64,000 bases of DNA from Pterobdella sp. o SKG-2022 (Eukaryota > Annelida > Clitellata > Hirudinida > Piscicolidae), in the NCBI GenBank assembly GCA_964035795.1, contig OZ038321.1, positions 10,939,093 to 11,003,092 on the forward strand, written 5' to 3'. The notes under the pieces were generated by a model. The model ran no database searches. It saw nothing but the letters and a program-made list of their open reading frames with translations, and had not been told where the DNA came from. Within the stretch, counting starts at the first letter, position 1. The number at the start of each line of letters is the position of its first letter. This document shows, piece after piece, positions 51,970 to 64,000 of this stretch. The translations under genes were made by a program, and so were the position numbers.

Positions 51970-54900
51970 TGGTTGTTATGTGTAAGTTGAAATATAAAAA
52001 TTTTTAGAAAAGTTTATCAAGGTATTTTTGAGCAGCGGAATAATTATAGAACTGAAAATTCGCAAGTCAGTCTTTTTTAACTAAATTGTCAATAGGCTGT
52101 GCAGATTATCTAAAAAATAAAATAAAACTCATAAGAACTGAATCGTGAAATTAAGAAAGTATTGGTTCACAAAATGTGCCTTATTCTTTCAAGTCTTGAC
52201 TAGATGGTTGACAGGCTTTGTTCTACACGACCATACTCGAATTAACTCCATTTGGAAAAAATTTGAAAACGTTCCAACCAAATATCCGAAAAATTTATCA
52301 AGCTAATTTTTTGAATGAAGAATGCATCTTTTGTTTAGCATGTTCTTCAAGCCACCATGGTTGCAAGAAAGCTCAGTCCAGGTATCAAGTCGAATACATT
52401 TTGGTTTTCAAAACATCTTTTGACTTAAGACGGGATCTACTTAATGAGCGAATATTTTTTAATTGCACACTGTAGAGAAGATGACGAGGCATGCGGCTCA
52501 AGTGCCCAGCGAAAACGATAAATCTTCAGGAAAGAAAGGAATGGAAACAGTAATACTAAATAGCTTTTTATTAATAATTTTGATTTTTTAAGTTATCTTT
52601 GAAAAGATTTTCAAGCACATTTTATAAAAACACTGAGTCTAGATTTCTGTTTTCGATATGCTCTCCAAGTTACAGCGCTAAAAGAAAAAAGCTAACAACA
52701 CATGCTTCATGACCTGATCGTAGTGCAAATGCTGAAACGCTGCTTTTTTCAAACATGCTTTGTTTTTCGACCAAAAGCTAGATACACTCATGTTTTTTCA
52801 AACAGACATCAAGTTATTTAAAAACAGAAGAGAAATTCACTCCGAAAAGGTTGGGCGTGTATAAACACAGCTACAAAATCAAATATCGTTTATTGGTGTA
52901 AAAGTTAGTTTATATGCTTTTGGTGTTTTCATTAGTTGAGCGGGTTTTCGGAAATATATTTTTACTTGTTTCAGTAGTCAGTAATGATTGAGATGCTTTG
53001 GATCAAAAAAAAATATCTTAAAAATTTAAAATAAATTCAAATGTATAAAAAATCATTTATTTAAGAAAAAAAATTGGTGACAGAAAGATGACATCCCAAA
53101 AAGATTGTACGGATTAGAGCTATCAGAAACTTTTAGGCAAACCTGGAGCCATGGTGAATACAATTTTGAAGTTTATAAGAACGATTTTCATTTTAATAGC
53201 TTCTGAACAGAAACCAACAAAAGACCCATTTCATTAAAAAAATTCATGGAGTTTTCATTTTGATTTACTGGGATTATACATTCAATGGTTTATATTTTAT
53301 TACATTTTTGCATAATTTTTATTTTGGGAGCCTTAATTTAACAGAATTTTTTTATATAATCCTTTTAACTTAAGTTTCATAAAGCATTATTTCAAATGGC
53401 CTCTTCACTTCCTAGGCACCAAAACTTTTTTACTAAAAATTCAATATAAAATGTGCTTCAGTAAAACTCACGCAAGAAAGGGCGAGAGAAATGATTGAAG
53501 CAAGTATCAGGTCAATTATTTTCTGCAGATTTCATTTTCATTTAAATATTGTTAAAATCAGAAATTTATATGTATCTTTTTCTTCAGATACTAGATTTCA
53601 AAGTTCAAAAAATTTCTAAACTTAACTAATGTTTTTCAATTAAATTTTAATTAAATTGTAAACCAAACTCTTATTAAGACAGATTGTAATATAGTAAGTA
53701 TCACAGTTATAACTGTAACCAAGCCTAAAGATATGAAACGGTTGAAGGCTGTCTAAAATTAAAATTTTATTTTAAATAACATATGTTACAATATAGTATG
53801 AATCATAGGTCAAAAATTTTTGAAAAACTTAAGCTTCAAAGTGATGTTTAAAATATTAAGTGAATTGTTCTGACTTTTTTGAAATTTGAGTACACGAACA
53901 AGGAGCATAGAACTGTCTGTAAAAAATTATTTTTCATTGAATGATATTTCAAACTACGTTAATTTGAATTATTTAAACTAGGGTATGAGGCTAGAAAGTT
54001 GAAGGTCGAAGATGGATGGGAGGGTCGTGATGCTGTGTGACAGCAGAAGAAGTAGGGGTCAAAAATAAAAGGATAACCAATTATAGAAAAAAATAAAAAA
54101 AGGAAATTAAACTTGAATAAAAGACACTTTGGCAACACACAAGGATGTTTTTTCTTTTGATTATTTTTTAAATTTCTAGTTGATCAGTTTAGTTTCAAGA
54201 AGTTTCAGAGTTTTCTGGGTGTATAGATCAAAAGTTCTCGATGTTGTTATATTACATGGAAAAGCTTCAAACTACACAGGGACATTTTTATTCAATTATA
54301 CTTCACGCATATAAAAAGTGTTTTTAGCTGAATCTTTTATTTAATACTCCTTTTAACGGTTCTAATGGTATTTTTACTATAGCAACTGACTCAGTCGAAC
54401 TCGAGGCATAGCTTATTAAAGTGACGTGAAACACGATAATTCAATTTGAAAAGCCTTTCATAACTGATTACATTTAAAAAATTAAAAGTTATGAGATTGG
54501 CAAATTTTGAGTTAATTCTTACTAAGATAAGAATATATTATTTTAAAATTCTTACTAAAAGATTCAAGGAAACCAGGAAAGGAAATATTATGTGAATAGT
54601 TCTGCCAAATTTAGCATTAAATATGAATATCTTGAAAAAATTTCAAAAAAAACCTTGAGTCCATTTTCGAGTTAATCAAAAATTTCGTTTGTTTCAATAT
54701 ACTCACTTAATAGATATAATTATTATTATTATTATTACTATTATTATTATTATAAATAGTTACCCAGCAAAGAATCCTATAACTAGACCACAACATAATG
54801 CCTGCCAAATATTTCATTAAAATATTCTTTTTTTAAAAATGAATTCATGTTTATGCTTCTCATTCCAGGTTTGAAGATAACGCTTAGCAGAGTGCATCTC

Positions 54901-55180
54901 TTTCAAAACATTAAAATCTGTATTCCTACATATTTTATTTATTACGCTTCTATATTCTGAATTTAAACACAGTGGTTTTCAATTTTATGTGTCACAACTC
55001 TTTATAAATTACTAAGTATAAAAAATTTTCAAAAAATCAATAAAACCAATTATTCTAACCTACAATAATGAACACAGGCAAATTAACATCAATTTTGAGA
55101 GCTACTTTTTTAAGTGAAAATTCAAGTATTTTCACGAAATCTTGTAGAACGCTATTCATGCTAACATTTTAAAAGATTCT
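51970..55180. other. AT-rich stretch without a recognised gene
   Basis: No exon or repeat family was identified. The plus frame at 52218-52475 contains ECIFCLACSSSHHGCKK, a cysteine-rich segment, but has no further support. An ATT microsatellite lies at 54717-54760. Confidence 0.4.
54717..54760. repeat. (ATT)n microsatellite
   Basis: Nearly uninterrupted TTA/ATT triplets. Confidence 0.8.
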
Positions 55181-55189
55181 CTCACTCAA

Positions 55190-55354
55190 TGACAAAATAC
55201 GAGCAAATGGTAGATGTTGTTTGTGCCAAGAGAGACCAATTATATCCTGTTACCGCCATGGAGGCTGGGTTGAACTTGTTCCTTGATGCACATAAACCTA
55301 CTGAGTTATTACCTACCCCATTCGTGGTTCATTTCATTAATTTCTTCAATTAAG
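55190..55354 (+). other. Unrecognised 54-codon open frame with coding-like composition
   Basis: ATG-to-TAA frame with a peptide including MTKYEQMVDVVCAKRDQLYP, then VTAMEAGLNLFLDAHKPTEL. Its base composition is less AT-rich than the surroundings and the peptide is not low-complexity. It may be an exon or a relic of a mobile element; I do not recognise it. Confidence 0.25.
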
Positions 55355-55808
55355 GCTTTATCTATTTCTTTTAGCGATCCATTTTATAAAAATTAATTTT
55401 TACAGCAAAACATAAAATATAGTTTTTTATAGAATTTTTTTATATATTTCAAAACAGCACTAACGAGTAGTATAAGAAGAAGTACTCCTACATTATGTTT
55501 TCTTCTTATTTTTTCGCTTGAAAGTATTGTCAGTCCCATTGAAACGATAAGTGCCCTGGAATCGATTTTCAAAATTTTAACCAAATTAAATTTTCATCAC
55601 AGTATTATACGAACGATAAATGAAATTCTAATGAATCATTATTTTTTTCTTTAAAAAAGGGGAGATAAGAGATTTCAAAAAAAAAACCCACAAAGGTATG
55701 ATCCAAAGAAAATGGTAGTTTATTATAATTTTTCTAACTTTTTCTCTGAAATATAAAATCAATTATAATGATAAAAATTATATTTATGACTTTCTTACAA
55801 GCACAAAC

Positions 55809-57814
55809 TCACAAACGACTGAGAACCAAAACTAGGGCTGTGACGATGACCATAAAGACTATCAACGTGATGAAGTATTTTGAGATAAACTCTGAAGTTT
55901 TTCAATAATCATTAAAAATTACTAAAATTAATATCAATTAGCCTAAAAATTCTTATTCTTATTTAAAACTTTTTTTCTTGAAGTCAATTAGTTTGCTTAT
56001 ATATCACTATTAAATTTGCCTTGTTGCGATATCCACGTGAAAGCACAATATGATAGAAAATTAACCCTCGTGACTAGATTTTGCCACTTAAAGAAATTAG
56101 CCTTTCACGGAAACAATTCAAAACAAAAATTTTTCTATTAACTAAACAATACCAAAAGCTTTGTATTATTTAGTTTCCTAACACGTATGATGAGTTTTTT
56201 TCGAATTTTCTCTTCATCTTATTGATCTCTATAAACTATTTCACTTAAATAATAATTTGAACTTGAAAAGGTTATAAAATTAATATCCTTGTTTACATTA
56301 TTGACTAATAGTATAACTTTTTAATAATATACCTGTCGAAACTAGTTTTTGCTTAAAAATAATACTATAAACTAAGTTTATACCTACAATAAAATCATGT
56401 ATTTTCTATAACCATTATTGATAATTTTTTTCATTAAAAAAATAGATTAACTTTTTTCTCGTCTGTTGTCGTCAAAGTTAGAAATAGTTCTTTCTTTTTC
56501 AGAAATAGAGTTATTGAGAAGTTCTTCTGCAGAATAAATGCTTTTCACACTGTCGTTACTTCCAACCTTTTCACTGCTTTCTTTAGCGATTAAGCTTTCT
56601 GTTATACCATATTCCGTATATCCTTCTTGACTTTTATTGGTAGTTTGATATTTATTAACGACTTCATTTTCGTCATTTTTACTTTTTTGATTTGATACTT
56701 CATTATTTATTGTTTCGTCTAAACCCGTTGTCTCATATCTTAAATTCCTAGTATTTTTTTTCTGAAGATGAGCTTTGTGATCTTTTTTCAAATCGAGCCT
56801 TACTGTGCCATCAGTTTTTGAAGTTGCGAAAGTATTTATAGGGGAGGTTTTCTCATGTTGGTTACTTCTAGGAGATTTACCACGTCTTTCACGAATCGAT
56901 TTATATTTATTAATTTTTTCCTTGTTTATTTCACCATTTTCAGGCTTTATTTTCTTCATTTTATCTTTTACAAAATACGTATTTGTTTTGTGTTTTGGAG
57001 ATGTCGAAGAAGGTGGGTTTTTAGGATATCTTTTTATGAATTGTTGACGTGGATTCTTTCTAAAGGCACCTAGATTTGTAGTTTTTAATGGCGATCTTTT
57101 AATTGCCTTTCTTCCAGTTCTAATCCTGTTATAATTGATATTGCAGCTCGACGAAGCATCTTCTAGAGAGTCTATCCCATTTTTTAAACTTTTTTCATTC
57201 CGAACACATTTCTTCAACTCAATTTTAGTTTCATTGAAGTTTTCTGAAAGTTTTGTCAAAAAGCTTTCATGCCTACGTTTTGATGTTGAGGCATTTGATG
57301 TTACGTTGGATCTGGTCAAATTTAAGTTTGTAAAAAATGACCTACTTTCAGAACTTATGATGCTTTTATTATCAGTTAAATCATTATTAAACTTTTTGCT
57401 ATGTATCAAACTCGGGGAGTTAAGACCGAAATCTTTAAAATATTCATTTGTTCGACTTGGGGATTTGTACAAATAATCAACTTCTTTACACACCGATTTT
57501 TTGGCGATAATATCTTTGTCGGTTACAGAAGACGAATATTTTTTTTCTAAAATTTTTTCGGTAATTAACTTTTTGTGTTTTACTATATTTTCAGTTTCTT
57601 CCGGTTCATTTGATTTATGAACTTTCATTAAAGGTGTATTAGCATTTTTATTTGAAAGGTTGGTAGTTAGAGTTTTCACAAGGGAAGATTTTAGCAAAGA
57701 GAACCTCGAACTACTTTGTGTAACAGCCTCATCAACTTTTATATTACTTTTTATAAAAAAATCTGAATCTATAGAATAATTTTCAATATCATTTGCTAAC
57801 AAGTTGTTATCCAT
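55809..57814 (-). CDS. Unrecognised disordered Lys/Ser-rich protein with a spliced-on C-terminal membrane anchor
   Basis: Exon 1 runs from an ATG at 57814 to 56452 (454 codons plus one base). Left unspliced it would stop two codons later. A donor at 56451 (AAAAAA then GTTAAT) joins in phase to exon 2 at 55891-55809 (acceptor TTCAG), which encodes KFISKYFITLIVFMVIVTAL, then VLVLSRL and a stop. The result is about 481 aa with one hydrophobic span of about 20 residues at the extreme C-terminus, a tail-anchor layout with the bulk facing the cytosol or nucleoplasm. The body is basic, Ser/Thr/Asn/Lys-rich and lacks a recognised domain. At least five Ser/Thr-Pro sites near basic residues (KSPSR, RSPLK, TSPKHK, KSPRS, TSPIN) could be proline-directed (CDK-like) kinase sites. 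I cannot name the family; nuclear-envelope or ER localisation is a guess. Upstream exons may exist. Confidence 0.65.
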
Positions 57815-57829
57815 ATTTCAAATTTCTAT

Positions 57830-58630
57830 TTGAAAAAAAATTGAGACATCCTTTATAGAAATGTTTACAAAATAGTGACGTTAATACTCGAGTAAGAATG
57901 AACCATTTTGCAAACTTTTCATTAAATTATATATTTAATATGATTTATTTACTCTGTCTTCTTCATGTTTTCAATTTTAAATATATATTCAAAATGTAAT
58001 CGTGTTTTTTAAAATATCTTCAAAACTCTTAAATAAGAAGATTATGAACAGTAAAACTTTTTCAAATGAGTTTCAAAAGATTTTAACATATTGAATAAAT
58101 GACATTATCTTTTACTGAAATTATTAATTAAAAATACTGTTTCCTGGATTTCAATTACTAAGTAAGTTTCAATAAAATTTAAGGTTGAAAAAATATGCAT
58201 TTCATAACAGGTCTGAAACAGAATTGAAATTATATCAGAAACATCAGTTATTTCAAAAACAACAAAACTTTTGCATAGTTTAACTTACATCATCATGTTT
58301 GAATACTTTCCCGGAAAATTGTATAATTAACCTTTGAAAGTCTTGCCACAATACTTTTTCCAAGTCTGCAGGAAAAATACTGAACATTGCCAAAAAATTA
58401 AAAAATATTTATATTATCTTTTGCATTTGAAAAATAAACTTATTGACTAAAAAAACTAAGCAATTTTTATACTGGCTTTTTGCTGGAAAAACATTTTCTA
58501 AAAGTTGAAAAAACTGTTCATTTTAAACTGGGATATGAATGTATTTTACTTCACAACACTGAAAAATATTTGACAAAATTAAAAAACTCATGAATCAATT
58601 TCATGGCAAAGGTTTAAGCCTTAATAGAAT
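57830..58630. other. AT-rich intergenic sequence
   Basis: Between the divergent minus-strand gene and the plus-strand MARF1-like gene. Promoters of both may lie between 57815 and 59768, but I see no defensible motif. Confidence 0.35.
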
Positions 58631-58639
58631 TATAGGACA

Positions 58640-58930
58640 GTTCATAAGTAAAGAAGTTCCATGCTGCAAAAAGCTGTTTTATATGGACCAATCATAGGCT
58701 TTAAAAAATGTTAGTTTTTTTTTCTTGAAAATATTCATGTATCATAATGTTTAAATATTCACGAATTTTACAAAAAGCTTTGTTAGTTGATAAATGTTAG
58801 TTTTTTTTTCATGAAGCTTCTGAAAAATGATTATTTCAGTACTTTCACAATTTTTTTAAAATTCTATTATTGGTTCATCAACTATAGGCTCGCTATTCAA
58901 TACAAGTGAGAAGTGCCTGTGTTCATGAGT
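58640..58930 (-). repeat. Unclassified dispersed repeat (family A), copy 3, with likely ATGAA target duplication
   Basis: Reverse complement of the family A block order: AAGAAGTTCCATGCTGCAAA at the left, GGACCAATCATAGGC, TTTGTTAGTTGATAAATGTT, TCACAATTTTTT and AAGTGCCTGTG at the right. On the minus strand it is preceded by ATGAA (CTCATGAACACAGG) and followed by ATGAA (CTTATGAACTG), a likely 5-bp target-site duplication. Confidence 0.7.
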
Positions 58931-59768
58931 CAAAACAGTAACACCATGGTTTTTGCACCAAAAAAAGTGTTCTCGTGTGGACGTCAGAAAGCCCATATAT
59001 ATGATGAATATAAATTTATAACAAAGTTTTTAGGTAAAAAGTTATTTAAAAAATTAGGAGTGTGTGACTTTATAAGGAGAACTACACACATATTGTAAAG
59101 ATTTGTTAGTCAATATGTGTATTACCTTAGTGAAGTAGGCCTTTATCTCAACATTTAGGAAATATGTCTATAGATAAGTTGTACATATAACAAGGGACAC
59201 AGATCACTTGATTATGTGAGCTCATAGAATACCTCAGTCATTGTTGCGCACCACAAGATTTTATCTTATTTAAAATAAGTTGATTAAATTATATAAACAT
59301 AAATTAAATTTACTAAAAACGACTCAAGGCAGCTTTTTAATTTCCAAGTTCCTTTTTCAGTGTACCTTTTGATACTGGAGTATCTTTTAGAAATTAATTG
59401 ACCTTTGAATTTCAACTTCAATGTTATAGAATAATAGATATTGAAACAGTCAAATATTTAAAGAAATTTCATTAATACTATCAATTAAACTATTAAGCTA
59501 CAGAAGAAATAGTCACTTGTGAAAACGTAATTATTTCTACTATCAGGTTTTGTATAAAAAGATAATTAGCAAGTTAGCTATAAAAAAATAGTATCTTGTC
59601 CCCTTTTTGAATTAATATTGCCAAAAGGTTAACAAGGGGGTCTAGTAGAACAAAGTTTTGAAAACTCCATTGAAACTGGTTTAAACTCAGAAAAAATTAG
59701 AATTTGAAATTTAAATTCATCTTTAGTTTCCATAAGTTGTTAAACAATTTACGATAAAAACTGACGAG

Positions 59769-62700
59769 ATGCTAAGAAGAAACATCAAAGTACAAAACTC
59801 CAGAGATACATATGTACAAGTGCAAACAACTGATAATTCTAATGTTCCTTATCCAAATAAACTAATGAATGAAAATAAAAACAACAAAAAAGTTGTTAGT
59901 AACTATCATCATGATCTTCCACAAATGGATTTATTGAATAATTTTCCACAAAAATTAAAAGAAAGTTCTTTCCAATGCAACATTCACACACGTCATAAAA
60001 AATTGCAAAAACAACTTTCTTCCTCTGAATCCGATATTAAAACAATTAACAAAGCATTTCCATGTGATTCTATTGAATTTTTAAATTATTCATTTGATAA
60101 ATGTGGCAAAAAGTATTTTAGTGAAGTCAAAAAATTTGACCCTATTGTCAATTTTGAATGGGATGATAGTTCATGTAAGAAATTCGGGAAAATGGATGAA
60201 TCAAGTAAAGAAAAAAAACAAAAGCTTAATTGGTTTCAAAAAAAAAAATTGAAGTACAAGAAAAAGATTAACAAGTTTTTTTCAAAAAAGACTCAAACTA
60301 AAATGAGCGTCATTAATGATATTCCACAAGCAGTGAAAAGTTCCATGCTTCTTCATCCTGTCGAGGAGAAGAAAAATTTCAAAAAAAGTTCATCTTGCTC
60401 TAACATTTCTTCATTAATAAACCCGGTTATAGGTAAAAACTTTAAATTAATATTTTTAATTACAAAACCTAATTAACTAACTTTTTCATTTGAAATTTCA
60501 GCTAATGCGTATCAACAAAGGTCTAGCGACGTCGAAAGATCCTATGAAAGAAGGCTAAAAGTTTTAAATGATCATGATACAAACGAAAGAAAAAAAAATT
60601 TTCAAAATTATGCATTCAATAAGACTGAAATGGATGTTGGTTTAAGAAAATCTAAAAAACGAATAAATAATAAATGCAATTTATTTATTCAAAAAATGGA
60701 TAAAAAACTTAATTCTTTAGGCTCAATGAACCAGATTCACAAATCATGGGATAACAATAATATATCAAAAGTATTTAATCAAAAACCCTTTGAAATTTCA
60801 GATTCTAATCATTTAAGACAAGAACAGAATTGTAAGTTTTCAAGCCAAAGCTTTTTTGATGTTTGTTCAAATCATTCGGACAATGATTGCAATATCTGTG
60901 ACAAAAATAACTTTTCTCTGGATTCTTCTGAGTGTCAACATCATAACAGATTTTTTTCAAAAGAGCATTCACAATCCATTCCTTTCAGTTTTCATAATTT
61001 CTCAAAAAAAAACCACTCTCACTATAAAGATAATACCAATAACATGATAATTTCAAATGAATTCATAAATGTTAAAAATAATCATAACACACAAATTTTT
61101 TTTACTAAGACTCACATTAATTTAATGAACAGCCATAAAGAAGAGATATTCAAATTATACAATAAACATAAAAATGTCAGAAATCAAATGAAATTTTCAC
61201 TTATTGCTTATGTCTAAGCACTTTTTTGGTAGAACGAAATTTTTAACTCTTTTGTTTAGTTATACCATTTGGCATTTTACTTTTTGCAAATTTTATAAAA
61301 AATACAAATGTTATGAGTCAATCTGCTTCAAAATTGCTAAATAATTTTAGTTTTTTTCCTATCGCGGTGTTTTGGGATATAGAAAATTGTTCTCCGCCTC
61401 ACTCGAAACTCAGACCCTTAGTTTTTGTTAGCTTCATAAGAGACAGATTTTTTAAAGGATGCAAAGAAGTAGAATTTTTAGTTGCATGCGATGTTCACAA
61501 ACAAAAAGAGTCACTTATAAATGAGTTAAATGATGCAATGGTCGGCTATTAAAATATCCTCAACAAACAGCTGAATATTTTAATCATTTTAGGTCACAAT
61601 AGTTCATGTATCTTCCATGAGTAAAAATGCAGCTGATGAAAAATTGAAGCACTTTATTCGTAGATACGCTGATACTTACTGTTCTCCTGCTAAAATTATT
61701 CTCATTTCAGGTTTAAAAAATCATTAAAATTTAGTTTATTCACCTTTCATTAAAACTTTTTCAGGTGACATAAATTTTTCTTCTGAATTAGCTGATCTCA
61801 GGTACAGAAAGGGTTTCCATGTTATACTTATCCACAACAAACAAGCTAACGCTTCTTTTATAAGTTTTGCAAATGAAAGATATCTTTTTGAATCATTTTT
61901 TGAAAAAGATAAAATATTTTTTAACTTTCTTGAAAGTCCTTCACAAAATGTATGTGAATAGTTTATGAATCAAATACTTTATATCTTATTCAAAATTTTT
62001 TAAACACTAAATAGAAAATTAGAACTTACTTAAAAGTTCAAAACCTACCTCCATCTTTGAATGAGTTTTCAAAGTCATCTCTCCAAAGCCTTTTCAAGCA
62101 AGTTAAAGGATTCTTAGTATCAATTGACAAAGGATCTGCTATTCTTTTAGTGCCAAACATTCACCATGCTATCAGGTTCTATTTCTAATACAATACAATA
62201 ACAAATATGATTATAGTGGCATTAACTCCAAGAGTTTCTAAGCCACTAGTTTGTGTATGATTGTTAAATAGATATTGAATATTAATAATTTTTTATCTGT
62301 TTTTAGTTATAAAATTTAAAAAAAATGTAATTATAAAAACAAAAATTGTTCAATTTTATACCATAAATGACTGAAATGGCCTGGTTTTTGTTTTCATTCA
62401 CTAATTACAAATATAAGTATTTAAGCTTTTAATTGTTTCAACACACACTCCCAATACTATATAAAAAGGTACTGAAATAAAGGATTGCCTCAGACATAAG
62501 CTATTTATTTGAAACTATAAGTTTTACTTTATAGTTTCATAATTCTCAATTAATTTATTTAAAAATTTATTTATTCTTAAACATACTTACAAAAAAAATG
62601 CAACTAGTAACAAACTCAATTAAAAATATTTTAAAATACCAAAAAAAATTTTGAACTTCTGCATGAATGCTATTGAATTGTTCTCTCAACTGGTGAGTGT

Positions 62701-64000
62701 TTCATTTTTAAATAACACACAGGGCATGTACTAGATATGACTTTGTGAGCTTCTTTGGGAGGCGTTTGCGAGTGAGTCTGCTTAATAAAGACGAACATCT
62801 CATAATACAGAAAATTGAAAGACAATGGTTAGATAAGCTTACGGAAAAATATCATAGCCAAGGCTCAGGGAAAGTTCTTTTAAAGCCTTATACAAAAGAG
62901 GGCGTTGGCAAATCTGCAGATATTTCGAGAAGTCAAAAGAGAAGCAATGAAAAGCATCAAGCAGTCACTTTTAAAGACAAAGAAGACGCAAAAACTGTGA
63001 AGAAATCAGAAATGCAAGAAATGGCGCTAACTGTATCGAATTCTTTAATTGAAAGAGAAAAGAAATTTGAAAGAGTTGAAAATGTGGTTGAAAGTAAAAA
63101 CGATATAGTGCAAAAGCAAAATTTTGATAAAAACTCTCATGAAATATCTTCAAAATCAAAAAAATCATTTTCTGCAGACAACTTGTATAACTCGCTAAAT
63201 GTATTTCTTAATTTGAAAAATAAAGGTTTCTGCTTTATTAAGACTATTGATAAAAAAATATCAGAATTCATTTAGATTGAACGTTATTTTTTAAAGACTG
63301 TTGCAAGTTTGAAAAAAGTGGACCAGCCAGTCCTGTCTTTGGAAACACAAGTGCACAATCCACAGAGGCGCTGAGTGAAGAAGTGACTGAGTCTATAAAG
63401 AGTTTCATTAAGAGATATGTTCGTGAGTTCCATGTAGCTATATATGAAAGTTATTAGTTTCATTTTATGTTTCAATCAATTAAAAATTTATCAAATTTAT
63501 GAAAAAAAATAGCTTCTTTATTCACTTATTGCATTTTCAAAGAAATTCTTCCGGAAGCACGCTAAAATGAATCAAAATTGGCTCTGTAAAATGCAGCAAC
63601 AAACACAACACAAAGATTTTGCTCGCACTGTATCAAAGGAAAAAAACCTCATTCCTTCATCAAATTCCAAAGCAGAAGATAGACAACCTTTTCAAGAAAG
63701 TAATGCATCACCGGTGTTGTCAAGTGAGTTGTTGAAACCTAAGTTCAAAAAAATTCAAGATGTTTGGAGCTTGAAAATATCGGAAGAAGGTGTTCAATCA
63801 GTCTTCGATACAAGGAAAAATCTTGGTCCAAACCTTTTGTTCAATTCTGAAGAAGCGAACCCATCAAAAGAGCCGTGTATTACAAGTTTTTCGCTTAATG
63901 ATTATAACCAAGTTAACAATTACTCCAATTTATGCAATGAAAACATTTGTAATTCTTCTGAAGTATGTGAGAACATACCTACAACGAGTCATTCGAAATT
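59769..64000 (+). CDS. MARF1: MARF1-like protein: NYN endonuclease plus degenerate RRM (3' end outside window)
   Basis: MARF1 (limkain b1) is an RNA-decay factor with an NYN/PIN-like nuclease, RRMs and C-terminal LOTUS domains. Exons: 59769-60432, 60502-60831 (or reading on to a stop at 61217), 61260-61540, 61593-61710, 61765-61949, 62015-62175, 62723-63225, 63297-63418 and 63543 to beyond 64000; all junction phases agree. The NYN domain spans 61350-61900: AVFWDIENC, EFLVACDVHKQ, VHVSSMSKNAADEKL and SGDINFSSELADLR, keeping the acidic residues of the family, then RKGFHVILIHNKQA. An RRM-like segment follows (TYLKVQNLPPSL ... KGSAILLVPNIHHAIR ... FFGRRLRVSLL). The N-terminal about 330 residues and the region after 62850 are low-complexity, Lys/Ser/Asn-rich. 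LOTUS domains are expected beyond the right edge. Confidence 0.85.

Noticed and set aside
56805..57476. Three plus-strand frames, hydrophobic or phenylalanine-rich
   Set aside because: They are antisense shadows of the Lys/Ser-rich minus-strand gene.

Overview
This is animal (eukaryotic) nuclear DNA, AT-rich, with spliced genes, GT-AG introns and many decayed transposable elements. I infer an invertebrate metazoan. The V-ATPase A protein reads much like arthropod and mollusc versions, but the sequence does not fix the phylum. A 200-base assembly gap lies at 37971-38170.

From left to right: (1) 1-4000 holds two minus-strand gene pieces: a first coding exon of an unrecognised acidic protein (2722-2878) and the main exon of ANAPC13 (3639-3863). 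(2) 4500-16250 is a repeat cluster: a 28S rRNA pseudogene, a Penelope-like remnant with a GIY-YIG nuclease and inverted terminal repeats, an A/C-skewed LINE, several other LINE fragments, a MITE-like element and two copies of an unclassified ~310-400 bp repeat. (3) 17011-40696 is INTS7 (Integrator subunit 7, plus strand), 23 mapped exons plus one candidate. Its introns carry a LINE with an inverted 5' part, a Tc1 element nested in another LINE, a piggyBac pseudogene, a LINE endonuclease fragment, three copies of an unclassified ~330-370 bp repeat and the gap. (4) 41200-43720 holds a tRNA-like sequence and more LINE pieces. (5) 44185-49877 is a complete 14-exon ATP6V1A (V-ATPase subunit A, 610 aa). 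(6) 50900-55800 is mostly unassigned, with one candidate minus-strand exon and a LINE tail. (7) 55809-57814 (minus) is an unrecognised, lysine/serine-rich, disordered protein that by splicing gains a C-terminal membrane anchor. (8) 59769 to the right edge is a MARF1-like gene (NYN nuclease plus degenerate RRM), running off the window.

The genes are unrelated housekeeping or regulatory loci: cell cycle (ANAPC13), snRNA 3'-end and transcription control (INTS7), proton pumping (ATP6V1A) and RNA decay (MARF1). Nothing suggests they act as one system. Exon boundaries were set by hand from reading frame, splice sites and recalled similarity to the human families; all listed exons of INTS7, ATP6V1A and MARF1 keep consistent splice phases. 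The least explained items are the tail-anchored protein, the three dispersed repeat families and the strand-skewed LINE.
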